Below, in pieces: positions 1 to 9,862 of a stretch of 64,000 nucleotides of DNA (positions within the stretch are counted from its first letter, which is position 1; every line of letters begins with the position of its first letter). The position numbers were made by a program, and so were the translations under genes. The DNA is taken from contig NZ_CP134605.1 of NCBI RefSeq assembly GCF_031844685.1, positions 3,058,001-3,122,000 on the forward strand. The letters run 5' to 3'. This DNA comes from Streptomyces sp. ITFR-21 (lineage in GTDB: Bacteria; Actinomycetota; Actinomycetes; Streptomycetales; Streptomycetaceae). The notes beneath the pieces are model-generated. The model was not told the DNA's origin. It made no database searches and saw only the letters and a program-made list of their open reading frames with translations.

Positions 1-1236
1 CTTCCCGCCGCCGGGGACCTGCGGACGGCCCTCGCCACGGCAGCATCCTCAGTGGTGCCGGAGCTGGTGGACGTCTTCGTCGTCTTCCAGATCCAGCAGG
101 CCGACCGGATCGGCTTCGATCCGCGGAACAGCGCACCGCTGTCGGTCACACGGGCGGGTATGGCACTGGCGGAGGGCCTGCCGCCGTCCCCGATCCCCGA
201 CGAAAATTTCCGCCTGGGTCCGCTGGCGCTCCGGACGATCGAGGACCAGCAGGCGCAGCGCCTGGTCTTCGCTCCCGGCCGCCCGCCGGAGGGCGAACTG
301 TCCGATGGGGCGTACGCCTGGTTCTGCCAGACACAGGCCACCGGGCTGACCATGATGCCCGTAGTGATCGACGGCCGCACCGTCGCCCTTGCGGGAGCCG
401 CCAATTGCAGGGGCAACCCGCCCCCGAGCGACGCGGACACAGCGCTGCTCGGGGAGGTCCTCAACGAACTGCGCGAGCCACTGCGCCGCACGTCCGAACT
501 CGAGACCGCGCGCCGCACCGCTCTGACGCTCCAGCGGTCGTTCCTCACCGACCTCCCTTCCGTCGAGGGGGTGGAGATGGCGGCTGTCTACCAGCCCGCG
601 AACACCGCGGCGGAGGTCGGCGGGGACTGGTACGACGTCACGCAGTTGCCGGCCGGGTCGATCGCCCTGACCATCGGCGACGTCGCCGGCCACGACCTTC
701 GCGCCGCCACCATGATGGGCCGGGTGAACAGCATGCTCCGGGGCATCGCCTACGACGGCGCCATCGGCCCCGCCCAGGCGATGGACCGCCTCGACCGCGC
801 GCTCGACAGCCTCCACACCCACACGCTGATCACAGCGGTCCACGGCGTCGCCACCCGCGAACATGACCACGACCACGACGGGTGGTGCCTCACCTTTTGC
901 AACGCGGGCCACCCCCCGCTCCTGATCGTCCCCGCCCACGCGCCAGCCCGTTACCTCCGCGCCGGGGACGGACCGGACCCGCCCCTGGGCGTCTCCTTCA
1001 CCGAGCCGCGACGCGAGGAGCACTGCCGGCTCTCGTCCGGCGATGTACTGATCCTTTATACGGACGGCCTGGTCGAAGAACCCACCGCCGACATCACCGA
1101 CCGCCTCGCCACCCTCCTCGCGCTCGCCGACGCCGCACGCGACGCCGCCACCCCCGACGAGATCCTTACCCGCCTCCTCCAGCACGTCCATACCCCCACA
1201 GATGACGTCGCCGTCCTCGCCCTCCGCATCCGGTGA
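1..1236 (+). CDS. SpoIIE-type PP2C serine phosphatase, 5' end outside window
   Basis: The reading frame is open to the first base, so the true start lies upstream. The visible part has a GAF-like stretch (about residues 50-150) followed by a SpoIIE/PP2C phosphatase domain. The domain shows its metal-binding and core motifs in order: GGDWYDV, TIGDVAGHD, CNAGHPPLL, LYTDGLVE and a terminal TDDVAVLAL. Such proteins dephosphorylate STAS-type anti-anti-sigma factors in Streptomyces signalling, usually in response to a ligand sensed by the GAF/PAS part. No kinase or STAS partner lies next to it here. The family is clear; the target and signal cannot be told from the sequence. Confidence 0.9.
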   Translation, partial: LPAAGDLRTALATAASSVVPELVDVFVVFQIQQADRIGFDPRNSAPLSVTRAGMALAEGLPPSPIPDENFRLGPLALRTIEDQQAQRLVFAPGRPPEGELSDGAYAWFCQTQATGLTMMPVVIDGRTVALAGAANCRGNPPPSDADTALLGEVLNELREPLRRTSELETARRTALTLQRSFLTDLPSVEGVEMAAVYQPANTAAEVGGDWYDVTQLPAGSIALTIGDVAGHDLRAATMMGRVNSMLRGIAYDGAIGPAQAMDRLDRALDSLHTHTLITAVHGVATREHDHDHDGWCLTFCNAGHPPLLIVPAHAPARYLRAGDGPDPPLGVSFTEPRREEHCRLSSGDVLILYTDGLVEEPTADITDRLATLLALADAARDAATPDEILTRLLQHVHTPTDDVAVLALRIR

Positions 1237-1523
1237 ACCCGAGTCCGCACCACGACGACCCACCCCGCCGTGAGGGGTGGCGAGGCAGGCCCTCGCCAGC
1301 CCTGGCCCCGGCCCCGGAGTACGGCCGCAGCGACGGTGTCGGCTGACCCGTCTGGGCGCAGTGGCCCGGTCTCGCCGCCGCATGTCGCTGACCGGTCGGT
1401 TGGCAACCGTCCGAACGGTCGGCTACACGCTGTCCCGCACTGCGAGCATCATGCCCGCATCACCCCGGTGAGCACCGGAAAGCTTCCGGCTGGCCGATAC
1501 AGCAGGTTCTGAACACCGCACGT

Positions 1524-1898
1524 ATGGTTCCCTGTACGGCGAGTAAGAAAGGAACGGTGACCATCCCTGAGGATCTCCTCGACGAGATCCGGACTGAAGC
1601 GGCTGAGCGCGGCCTGTCGGCGTACGTCGCCGAGGCACTGCGGGCCAAGCGTGACCGGGACCGGGTCCTTGAGCTTGTCGGCTGGCTGGAGGAAGAGCAC
1701 GGTACGGTCACCGAGGATGAACGCGCGGCGGCCCTCGATGAGCTGAACAGCCTCGACGCCGAGCACGCGCACCGCCGACCCGGCAGCGCCGAGGAGGCCG
1801 CGTGCAGAAGCCCGGTAGCGACCACCGGCCTCCACTCCGGGTCTTCGTCCTCGGCTGCGCAGCCCTGTCTCTCGCCGTACGCGGCGACCGGAAGATGA
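1524..1898 (+). CDS. VapB-like ribbon-helix-helix antitoxin, apparently extended past its normal stop
   Basis: The N-terminal half (KGTVTIPEDLLDEIRTEA, then SAYVAEALRAK) is a ribbon-helix-helix DNA-binding antitoxin as seen in actinobacterial VapBC-like pairs. The acidic TEDERAAALDEL segment is the usual toxin-neutralising tail. The expected end is at the toxin start, where gcgTGAagaag would give both an antitoxin stop and a GTG toxin start. Here the bases are gcgTGCagaag, so translation runs about 32 residues further through toxin codons in another frame. That extension looks like decay. The ATG at 1524 gives the best N-terminus, although the first eight residues are not family-like. The toxin gene overlaps downstream. 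Confidence 0.7.
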   Translation: MVPCTASKKGTVTIPEDLLDEIRTEAAERGLSAYVAEALRAKRDRDRVLELVGWLEEEHGTVTEDERAAALDELNSLDAEHAHRRPGSAEEAACRSPVATTGLHSGSSSSAAQPCLSPYAATGR

Positions 1899-2224
1899 TC
1901 GCCTGGCTCGACCTCGCCGCCCGGGGCGAAGCCGAGGTGGTGACTTCCCCGATGACGCTGGTCGAGGCATACGACGGCCGAATCACCGGGCAGCGATGGG
2001 ACTGGCTGCACTCCCGCCTCAAAGTCGCCGACATCGGAGAAGACGAAGCCCGACAGGCTCGCCGGCTACTGGCCGATGCCAAGTTGCACGGTCACAAGTA
2101 CGCGATCGATGCGGTACTCGCCGCCGGCGGGCGTCGGCAGCAGGGCCAGGTCACCGTTTTCACCTCCGATGCCGACGACCTGGAGAAGCTGGCCCCGGAC
2201 ACGGTCGTCGTCAAGAAGGTATGA
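1802..2224 (+). CDS. PIN-domain (VapC-like) toxin, probably inactive
   Basis: PIN-domain RNase fold, 140 aa from a GTG that overlaps the antitoxin gene. Recognisable parts are VFVLGCAALSLAV at the N-terminus, a central TSPMTLVEAYDG segment, KYAIDAVLAA and a C-terminal VFTSDADDLEKL. PIN nucleases coordinate Mg2+ through acidic residues, the first being an Asp at the end of the first strand. At that position this copy reads LGCAALS, while the second, truncated copy near 5490 reads LDGEAPS, so an Asp and a Glu have been replaced by Gly and Ala. The later acidic residues (VEAYD, YAIDA, TSDADD) remain. I infer loss or strong reduction of nuclease activity. Confidence 0.75.
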   Translation: MQKPGSDHRPPLRVFVLGCAALSLAVRGDRKMIAWLDLAARGEAEVVTSPMTLVEAYDGRITGQRWDWLHSRLKVADIGEDEARQARRLLADAKLHGHKYAIDAVLAAGGRRQQGQVTVFTSDADDLEKLAPDTVVVKKV

Positions 2225-2432
2225 CGCTGTCGCCCGGTCTCAGTTCTGGTCTCCTTCACCGGCGTTCAGCAACGTCCAACCGACCGTCTGTCAATCGTTG
2301 CGCCGCAGGTCAGTACGCGCCGGCCCGGTTGTGATCAACGACATGATCCGTTGGAAAGCGTGTTGGGGGCACCTTCTCAGGAGCCCGAATCTCGTATCCT
2401 CCGCACCGGCCCACCGGGGCAGACGTCAGCCT
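2225..2432. other. Non-coding spacer after the toxin gene
   Basis: No convincing gene or structured element is visible between the toxin stop and the integrase remnant. All open frames here are short and unlike known proteins. Confidence 0.4.
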
Positions 2433-2532
2433 CGGCGCATCCGGGCCGACTTGCCGGGTTCCCAGCCCGTGATCGCGTCGACGACCGCGTCGGGGACGCC
2501 GAGGACCAGCAGGACAGTAGCCGCCGTGTGCC
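2433..2532 (-). pseudogene. Tyrosine-recombinase (integrase) C-terminal scrap
   Basis: On the minus strand the frame reads HTAATVLLVLGVPDAVVDAI then TGWEPGKSARMRR. This matches the pattern of the C-terminal catalytic box of actinobacterial phage or plasmid integrases, normally LRHTAAT...LGV...GW...RY. The conserved LR before HTAAT has become SG, and neither the tyrosine nucleophile nor the rest of the gene follows. It is a short fossil of an integrated element. Confidence 0.5.
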
Positions 2533-2654
2533 CTGAGGGCGCGCGCAACAGAGTGCGTAGTTGTTCGGGGCACCGCCCGGAGCGGCTCCTGAAGGCTCGC
2601 CCTTGGCCTGTCGCTGCCCAGGGTTGATTCACCGCACCAGCAGCAGCCCGCAGC

Positions 2655-2812
2655 TGTACGCTGGTTACACCAGTCGATGTACTCGGCGACCGCGACCTCG
2701 ACGTCGTTGATGCCGGTCCAGGGTCCCTTGTCGCGGATCAGCTCGGCTTTGAACAGGCTGTTGAACGCCTCGGCGAGGGCGTCGTCGTGCGAGTCGCCCT
2801 TGGAGCTGACCG
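2655..2812 (-). pseudogene. IS3-family transposase (OrfB) remnant
   Basis: The minus-strand frame carries DDALAEAFNSLFKAELIRDK, then GPWTGINDVEVAVAEYIDW and CNQRT. This is the segment around the last catalytic Glu of IS3-type OrfB transposases. The two catalytic Asp residues and the C-terminal end are missing. The reading frame runs directly into a fragment of a different transposase family upstream (2813-3030), so two insertion sequences have been spliced together by deletion or nested insertion. Confidence 0.7.
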
Positions 2813-3030
2813 AGGCAGCCGGAGCGCTGGGACCGGTGGGCTCACGACGCGGCGCGCCGGGGGCAGCGAGCACGGTAGCTGGTGTGTCGGCGGCCCACTC
2901 GCCATCGCGGCAAGGGACTGCGCACCCGCCAGCACCGCGCAAGCGGCGAAGCCGACCGCGTCCGGGCCCCCGCACACCACCCGGCCCGGACGCTCCTCCA
3001 CCGCGTCGAGCAGCGCCTTCGCTCGAACCG
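2813..3030 (-). pseudogene. ISAs1-like transposase N-terminal remnant
   Basis: Minus-strand pieces AACAVLAGAQSLAAM and EWAADTPATVLAAPGAPRRE correspond to the N-terminal part of ISAs1-type transposases (typically CAVLAGARSFAAI, then EWAADLP...LG.RR). The two pieces lie in different frames, so at least one frameshift has occurred. The second piece is in frame with the IS3 remnant at 2655-2812. No terminal inverted repeats are obvious. Confidence 0.5.
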
Positions 3031-3079
3031 GCCCACGCAGGCATTCCCGCGGCGGCGGAAACACATCGTGCGCGAGGGA

Positions 3080-3128
3080 TTACGCACTCTCGCCATACTG
3101 GCTAGGCTCAGCCGTGGGAGCGCTCCCA
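3080..3128 (+). promoter_or_regulatory. Probable cellulase promoter with a CebR-type operator
   Basis: TGGGAGCGCTCCCA at 3115-3128 is a perfect 14-base palindrome. It equals the operator known for CebR, the LacI-family cello-oligosaccharide-responsive repressor of Streptomyces cellulase genes. It sits about 70 bases upstream of the GH6 start. A possible sigma-70-like promoter, TTACGC (3080-3085) and TAGGCT (3103-3108) with a 17-base spacer, lies immediately before it, so bound repressor would block initiation or early elongation. The operator is seen directly; the promoter is inferred. Confidence 0.75.
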
Positions 3129-3200
3129 CTCATCCTCGCCGTATTCGGCCCTGAGCACCTTAAGGGGCCCTCTCCCCCCACGAGAAGCACGGAGGACAAT

Positions 3201-4706
3201 GTGACATCCCCCATCCGCACACCGCGCCCTCCCGGCGCGGCAGGGGCCCGTACCCGCGGGTCACGGCTGCACAAGGCCATCGCACTCGGCCTGGCCTCGG
3301 GCCTCGCCGCCGCCGGTATCGCGCTGAGCACCGCGATCACCGCAGGGGCCGCGGCGCAAGGCAGTCTTCCCGCCGACACCCAGCTCTACAAGGATCCCAC
3401 CTCCCAGGTGGTCCGCTGGGTTGCCGCCAATCCCGGCGACTCCCGCCAGCCGGTCATCGCCCGGCGGATCGCATCCCAGTCGCAGGCGGTCTGGTTCTCC
3501 AACTACAGCCCCGCCACCGTCACCAGCGACGTCAGGGCGGTCACCGCGCCCGCGGCCGCCGCCGGACAGCTGCCGGTGCTGGCCGTGTACGAGATCCCCA
3601 ATCGCGACTGCGGTGGCGCCTCCGCCGGCGGTGCGCCGGACCTCGCGTCCTACGACGCCTGGGTGCGCGACTTCGCCGCCGGGCTGGGCGACGGCCGGTC
3701 GATCATCATCCTGGAGCCCGACTCCGTCTCCCTGACCACCTGCTTGTCCGCGCAGCAGCAGGCAGACCGGTTCGCCTCGCTCGCCCGTGCGGGTGCCGCC
3801 ATCCACGCCGCCGCGCCCAACGCCAAGGTGTACCTGGACGGTGGCCACTCGACCTGGAACAGCGCCGCTGAGCAAGCCAACCGGCTGCGCGGCGCCGGCA
3901 TCCTGACCAGCGCGGACGGCCTGTTCACCAACGTCTCCAACTTCAACACCACCGCGAACGAGGTCGCCTACGCCAAGAACGTGCTGGCCTCGCTGGGCAA
4001 CCCGGCCAATCTGCACGCCGTGGTGGACACCAGTCGCAACGGCAACGGTCCGGCCGGGGGAGGGGCATGGTGCGACCCGTCCGGCCGGGCGATCGGCACC
4101 TACCCCACGACCAACACCGGGGACCCGGCCATCGACGCCTTCTTGTGGGTGAAGCCTCCCGGTGAGGCGGACGGCTGCGCCGGCGCCGCGGGCACCTTCC
4201 TGCCGGACGTGGCCTACGCGCTGGCGTCCGCCGGAGCGTCCGACCCCACGACCCCGCCGCCCACCACCACGCCCCCCACCACCACTCCCCCCACCACCAC
4301 TCCCCCCACGACTACTCCCCCCACGACTACTCCCCCCACAACCCCGCCGCCCACCACCACTCCCCCCACCACGCCGCCGCCGGCCGGCGCGGCCTGCTCC
4401 GTCCACTACGCCATCGCCAGTGCCTGGACGGGCGGCTTCACCACGAACGTCACCGTGCGCAACACCGGCAGCACCGCACTCAGCGGCTGGTCGCTCACGT
4501 GGACCTTCCCCGCCGACCAGAAGGTCACCAGCGCGTGGAACGCCGCGATCACCCAGTCCGGCGCGGCCGTGACCGCCACGGATCTGGGCTACAACTCGAC
4601 CATTTCCGCGGGAGACTCCACCGGTTTCGGATTCCAGGGGACGGGCTCCAGTACCTCCTCGCCCGCCGCGTTCACCCTCAACGGCGCTGCCTGCACCGTG
4701 ACCTGA
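3201..4706 (+). CDS. Secreted GH6 cellulase with C-terminal CBM2
   Basis: 501 aa from a GTG preceded by GGAGGA at 3191-3196. An ATG at 3199 is immediately followed by a stop, and the frame extends far upstream without a signal peptide, so GTG 3201 is chosen. An Arg-rich signal peptide with a hydrophobic core (about residues 25-50) precedes a glycoside hydrolase family 6 domain (about 55-345). The domain has the LEPDSV motif with the acid Asp and family motifs LAVYEIPNRDC, YLDGGHSTW and DTSRNG. A Pro/Thr linker (347-393) leads to a family 2 cellulose-binding module (395-501) with flanking cysteines and aromatic binding residues. GH6 enzymes hydrolyse beta-1,4-glucan with inversion. CebR-type control is expected. 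Mobile-element debris lies on the 5' side and toxin-antitoxin remnants on both sides, which suggests a mobile history. Confidence 0.95.
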   Translation: MTSPIRTPRPPGAAGARTRGSRLHKAIALGLASGLAAAGIALSTAITAGAAAQGSLPADTQLYKDPTSQVVRWVAANPGDSRQPVIARRIASQSQAVWFSNYSPATVTSDVRAVTAPAAAAGQLPVLAVYEIPNRDCGGASAGGAPDLASYDAWVRDFAAGLGDGRSIIILEPDSVSLTTCLSAQQQADRFASLARAGAAIHAAAPNAKVYLDGGHSTWNSAAEQANRLRGAGILTSADGLFTNVSNFNTTANEVAYAKNVLASLGNPANLHAVVDTSRNGNGPAGGGAWCDPSGRAIGTYPTTNTGDPAIDAFLWVKPPGEADGCAGAAGTFLPDVAYALASAGASDPTTPPPTTTPPTTTPPTTTPPTTTPPTTTPPTTPPPTTTPPTTPPPAGAACSVHYAIASAWTGGFTTNVTVRNTGSTALSGWSLTWTFPADQKVTSAWNAAITQSGAAVTATDLGYNSTISAGDSTGFGFQGTGSSTSSPAAFTLNGAACTVT

Positions 4707-4719
4707 CCTGCCACCCGTT

Positions 4720-4762
4720 CGGCGGTGGGCGGCCGGGTTCCGCCCGGGTCGGCCCACCGCCG
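4720..4762 (+). terminator. Probable terminator of the cellulase gene
   Basis: An 11-base perfect inverted repeat (CGGCGGTGGGC at 4720-4730, GCCCACCGCCG at 4752-4762) starts 14 bases after the cellulase stop. The GC-rich stem lacks a U-tract, as is common in Streptomyces. Confidence 0.65.
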
Positions 4763-5343
4763 TGGTGGGCCCGGCAGCGTCGGACGACGGCACCGCACCT
4801 GACACCGCCGTCATCGTCCACGACTGCCACGGCGAGACCGACCGGCAGGGGGTCATCGCCAAGGCGGCGTCCGGCCGGTGCCCGCACGTCGCCGCGGCCG
4901 GGACCGCCAACGGCAGCCGGTCGGCCTCTGGAACCGCGGCGGCGGAGGCGATCAGCGGTGGGAGCGGCCGTAGGCGGCGGATCGCCTGCCCGGCCCCAAG
5001 GGATCAGGGACGGGCGGAGATCCTCCCGGCCCGGAGGCCCCGGGTCGCCTGCTTGCGGCGTAGTGAACCGCTGGTCCACTCGGCCATCGCACCCGCGGTT
5101 CACTACGCCGCAAGCAGGACGGCGGTGTCCTTGCCGGTTCCCCGCGGGCGGCCGGCAGCGTCGCCTTCGTCGTGCCCGCCGTATGAGGCGACTGGCCGCG
5201 GTTCTGGTCTCACCCGTCCGCGTCCGTCCGCGTCCGGGCGCGTCCACCGCGCGGCCGCGTGTGCTCCTGTGCCAGGTCAGGACCCTGCTGCAGGGCTGGG
5301 ACGGGAACGTGTCCCGCCTACGCGCGTGCGGGCTACCAGGGCG
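4763..5343. other. Gene-free stretch between cellulase and toxin-antitoxin remnant
   Basis: An open frame runs across this region on each strand, but none has family-like sequence or a supported start. The only clear structure is the 24-base inverted repeat at 5048-5118. Confidence 0.4.
5048..5118. repeat. Perfect 24-base inverted repeat
   Basis: The arms at 5048-5071 (CCTGCTTGCGGCGTAGTGAA plus CCGC) and 5095-5118 are exact reverse complements around a 23-base loop. It lies more than 300 bases after the cellulase terminator and is not adjacent to a gene end. It is far longer than ordinary terminator stems nearby and contains AT-bearing bases (GTAGTGAA), so it could be a small mobile-element relic, a recombination site or an RNA hairpin. 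The function is unknown. Confidence 0.8.
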
Positions 5344-5600
5344 GTCACCGAGGATGAACGCGCGGCGGCACTCGATGAGCTGAACCGTCCCGGTACCGAA
5401 CACGCGCACCGTCGGCCGGGCAGCGCCGGAGAGGCCGCGGGAAGAAGCGCGGCAGCGCGCGCGGGCCCCCGGTCCGGGTCTTCGTCCTCGACGGCGAGGC
5501 CCCGTCCCTCGCCGTACGGGGCGACCGGAGGATGATCGCCTGGCTCGGCCTCGCCGCCCGTGGCGAGGCCGAGGTGATGGCGTCTCCGCTGACCCTGGTC
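5344..5600 (+). pseudogene. Truncated second copy of the VapBC-like locus
   Basis: This 257-base block aligns without net gaps to 1707-1963 of the intact-length locus. It covers the antitoxin tail (TEDERAAALDELN) and the toxin N-terminus up to the TLV of its second strand. The antitoxin 5' half and toxin 3' half are missing. The overlapping stop/start has become GGGAAGAAG, so both the antitoxin stop and the toxin GTG are lost. It keeps the toxin's first acidic residues (LDGEAPS) that the 1802 copy has lost. It is a non-functional duplicate in direct orientation. Confidence 0.8.
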
Positions 5601-5645
5601 CGGACGGGGAGGCGGATCGGCGCCCTGTGCGGTGTTCCGCCTGGC

Positions 5646-6611
5646 TCAGCGGGCGACGGGCGCGGTCTGGAGCGACCAGGAGCCGCCGTCGGGGACCTGG
5701 ACGAGTATCCAGCCCGCCGCGGGAACGACGAGGTCCTGGGATCCGTCGCCGAGTCCGTGGATCCAGTCCTTGCCGCTGTCCCGGCGTGGAGCGCGGTAGG
5801 TCACACGCCAGGTGCCGGTGGTCCTGGCCTGGACGACGATCCGGGCGCGTCCGCCGGTGTGGGCGAGGACCTCGTGCGCGGTGGTGCCGTGCGCCTCACC
5901 GGTGAAGGACAGGGCGCGGTCGATCGGCAGGAAGCGTACCGACCAGCGGCACGGGCCTTCGCTGTTCTTCACCTCGACCCTCAGGTGGGTGACCGAGGTG
6001 TCGACGAGATGGCGTCCCTGGTAGGCGTGTTGGAAGTTCACCAGGGTCTGGCCGGTGGTCAGCCGTCCCTCGGTGCGCGTGAGCGGTCGGACGAAGAAAT
6101 TCCCGTGTCCTTCGAAGGCGATGTCGGCGATGACCGGGCTGCCGGGCTCAGGACGGTCGACGAGAACGTCGAACTCGCCCGGTGCGGTGCCCGAGTGCAG
6201 GTAACGGTCCTCGCTCACCAGCACCGGCGGCGCGGGCGCCAGCGCGCTCTCCAGGGCTTCGATGGGGACCGGACGGCCGTCGATCCGTGCGGAGAGCCGG
6301 ATGAGAGCGGCCCGGCCGCGGTCCAGAGCGCGGGCGATCTCCGGTTCGTCGCCGACGGGTGCGGCCTTCGCCTGCTCGTAGCAGTCAAGTGCCGTCCGGT
6401 AGTCGGCGATCATGGCGGCGGTGGCGGCGGGCCTCGCGGGATCGAAGGCCAGATTCTCCAGTTCCTCGCCGAAGACCGTGACGGCCTCCGCCACACGCAC
6501 CGCGCCACGGGCCGGCTCGCCCGGAGTACGCGGTCCCCGGGCGCCGAGCGCCCGCAGCACACCGAAGGTCACCAGGCACCCCGCGACGAATGCCACGACA
6601 AGACCGATCAT
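5646..6611 (-). CDS. Membrane-anchored protein of unknown function
   Basis: 321 aa. The start is placed at ATG 6611, which has a GGGGGGC ribosome-binding site about 8 bases upstream; an in-frame ATG at 6659 has none. One N-terminal transmembrane helix (MIGLVVAFVAGCLVTFGVLRAL) is followed by a helical segment (about 35-90). The remaining 200 residues look beta-rich and extracytoplasmic, with repeated short strands such as GNFFVRPLTRTEG and FTGEAHGTTAHEVLAH. No enzymatic motif is visible. It stands alone between the toxin-antitoxin remnant and a kinase gene. Confidence 0.7.
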   Translation of the reverse strand: MIGLVVAFVAGCLVTFGVLRALGARGPRTPGEPARGAVRVAEAVTVFGEELENLAFDPARPAATAAMIADYRTALDCYEQAKAAPVGDEPEIARALDRGRAALIRLSARIDGRPVPIEALESALAPAPPVLVSEDRYLHSGTAPGEFDVLVDRPEPGSPVIADIAFEGHGNFFVRPLTRTEGRLTTGQTLVNFQHAYQGRHLVDTSVTHLRVEVKNSEGPCRWSVRFLPIDRALSFTGEAHGTTAHEVLAHTGGRARIVVQARTTGTWRVTYRAPRRDSGKDWIHGLGDGSQDLVVPAAGWILVQVPDGGSWSLQTAPVAR

Positions 6612-7248
6612 CTGCTGCCCCCCGGCACCGCAAGAAGCGTCGAAAGACGCCGAACGCAAGGCAGGCTACCGGTCGAAACCCTCGCAGGATCCGATATCCA
6701 GACGATGCCCTTCCGGATGTCAGCCGCTCCCCACCTCGTTCTCCCGGGTGACGGGTCCGCAAGCCCGATCCACCCAACGGCCCGCCGCCTGGGCGGCGTA
6801 CCTCCCGTTCAGGTCGCGCGGGGGGGTGACGCCGGGCCGGCCGCGTGTCGAAAGGGTCCGCAGCTCGAACTCGGCGGCACGGTCGCTCCCCAATTCGCCG
6901 CGGAGCTCTATGGAATGTCGCGTATGTCGCGATGGACGGCTCGGCGGAGACCGTTGACCGGGTACGTCGTGCACGCAGTCGGGAACTTTCGCGACCTCTG
7001 CCTGCGTAGGGAAGCGTGGCGGGCCGCGCCGAGCGACGTCAAGGGATCCGGGGAGGATGCGTGCGGACCGGTTCGGGACCGGGGTGCGGCGGGCCCCGGA
7101 CGCCCGTCGGTGGTCCGGTGGGCTCGCTGGGCCGCACGGCAGGCCCGTTGACCGGTTCACCGGTCCGGTTCACGCGGAGCGAGCCGCGGGAGTCGGCGCC
7201 GGCTTCGGTCTCGGCCCTGCGAGGCCGGGGTTCTCGGTCCGGGCGGTG
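6612..7248. other. Gene-free stretch upstream of the membrane protein
   Basis: Open frames exist on both strands (for example 6720-7160 minus), but their composition is Arg/Pro-rich, no start is supported and nothing resembles a protein family. The promoter of the 5646-6611 gene should lie near 6620-6700. Confidence 0.4.
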
Positions 7249-9015
<1,767 letters not shown>

Positions 9016-9124
9016 GTCCGCAGCCTACGGCCCTCCCCCGGTGCCCGCCCGACGGTTGGCACGGTCGCCGGCGCCGGACGCACGCGGGCACAGGTCTTCC
9101 GGACCCGGTCGGCGTTCCCGGGGG

Positions 9125-9770
9125 CGGTCCGGTGGTGAGGAAGGACTCGGGGAGATGGTTGATCAGGGTGGGGCGGGTGGCGAAGGCGAAGTGGTCGGTG
9201 CCGGGGAGTTCGACGAGGCGGGCGTTGGGGATGGCCGTGCGGAGTTCCAGGCCGACGCCGGTGGGGACCTCCTGGCCGATCCAGCTGCCGCCGGCGGAAC
9301 TCGCCCGGGTGCTGACCGCCTACGCCTCCCGGGTGCTGACCCCGCGCGGCTCCACCGGGTGCTGGTCATCAGGAGGGTGGGGGCCCGGATCTACGGGAGG
9401 AGGAGCGGTCGTCGCCCAGGGAGATGTCGTCGGAGAAGCCGAGCAGGGTGCGGACGCCTGCGGCTCGTCTCTCCGAAGCGGAGTGCGCGTTCGGCGGCGT
9501 GGTGGCGGTCGACGTCGGCGAAGACCAGGGCCGGGTCGAGGACGGCGTCCGTGATGCCGTCGATGCCGGGGTCGGCGGCGGCGTCGGTGAAGTGCGCGAT
9601 CCCCGCGTCGTCGAAGCCGTACGGCCAGTCGGCGGACCAACGGAACGTGGGGGATCCGTTGAGCACGGCGAGTCTGCCGACCAGGGCGGGGTGCTGGGCC
9701 GCGAAGCGGAGGCCGACGTGGCCCGCGGAGGCGAAGCGGACGATCGTGGGCCGGTGCAGGCCGGTGCAGG
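9125..9770 (-). pseudogene. Decayed alpha/beta-hydrolase gene
   Basis: Minus-strand fragments of one hydrolase lie in order but in different frames. They are FASAGHVGLRFAAQHPALVG around the degenerated nucleophile elbow, then SADWPYGFDDAGIAHFTDA, then GVRTLLGFSDD, then GQEVPTGVGLELRTAIPNA and LVELPGTDHFAF with the catalytic His. About 60 bases near 9290-9350 do not fit the hydrolase at all. The start and several segments are lost, so no enzyme is made. Short direct repeats (GGCCGGTGCA) occur at the upstream edge near 9750. Confidence 0.65.
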
Positions 9771-9862
9771 CCGGGCGGCGGCGGGAGGCGACGGGGCGAG
9801 ACCCGGCCGGGGGGCGGGGGCGGGCGGACGCGTCCGTCCCCGCGCGTCGGCGCCGGTCCCGG

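Noticed and set aside
3261-4910. 549-aa minus-strand frame across the cellulase
   Set aside because: Shadow of the GH6 gene; Gly/Arg-rich repeats mirror the Pro/Thr linker and no start site or family is seen.
4762-5535. 257-aa plus-strand frame between cellulase and the second toxin-antitoxin copy
   Set aside because: Reads through the inverted repeat and the antitoxin tail in the same frame by chance; the first 190 residues have no family-like pattern.
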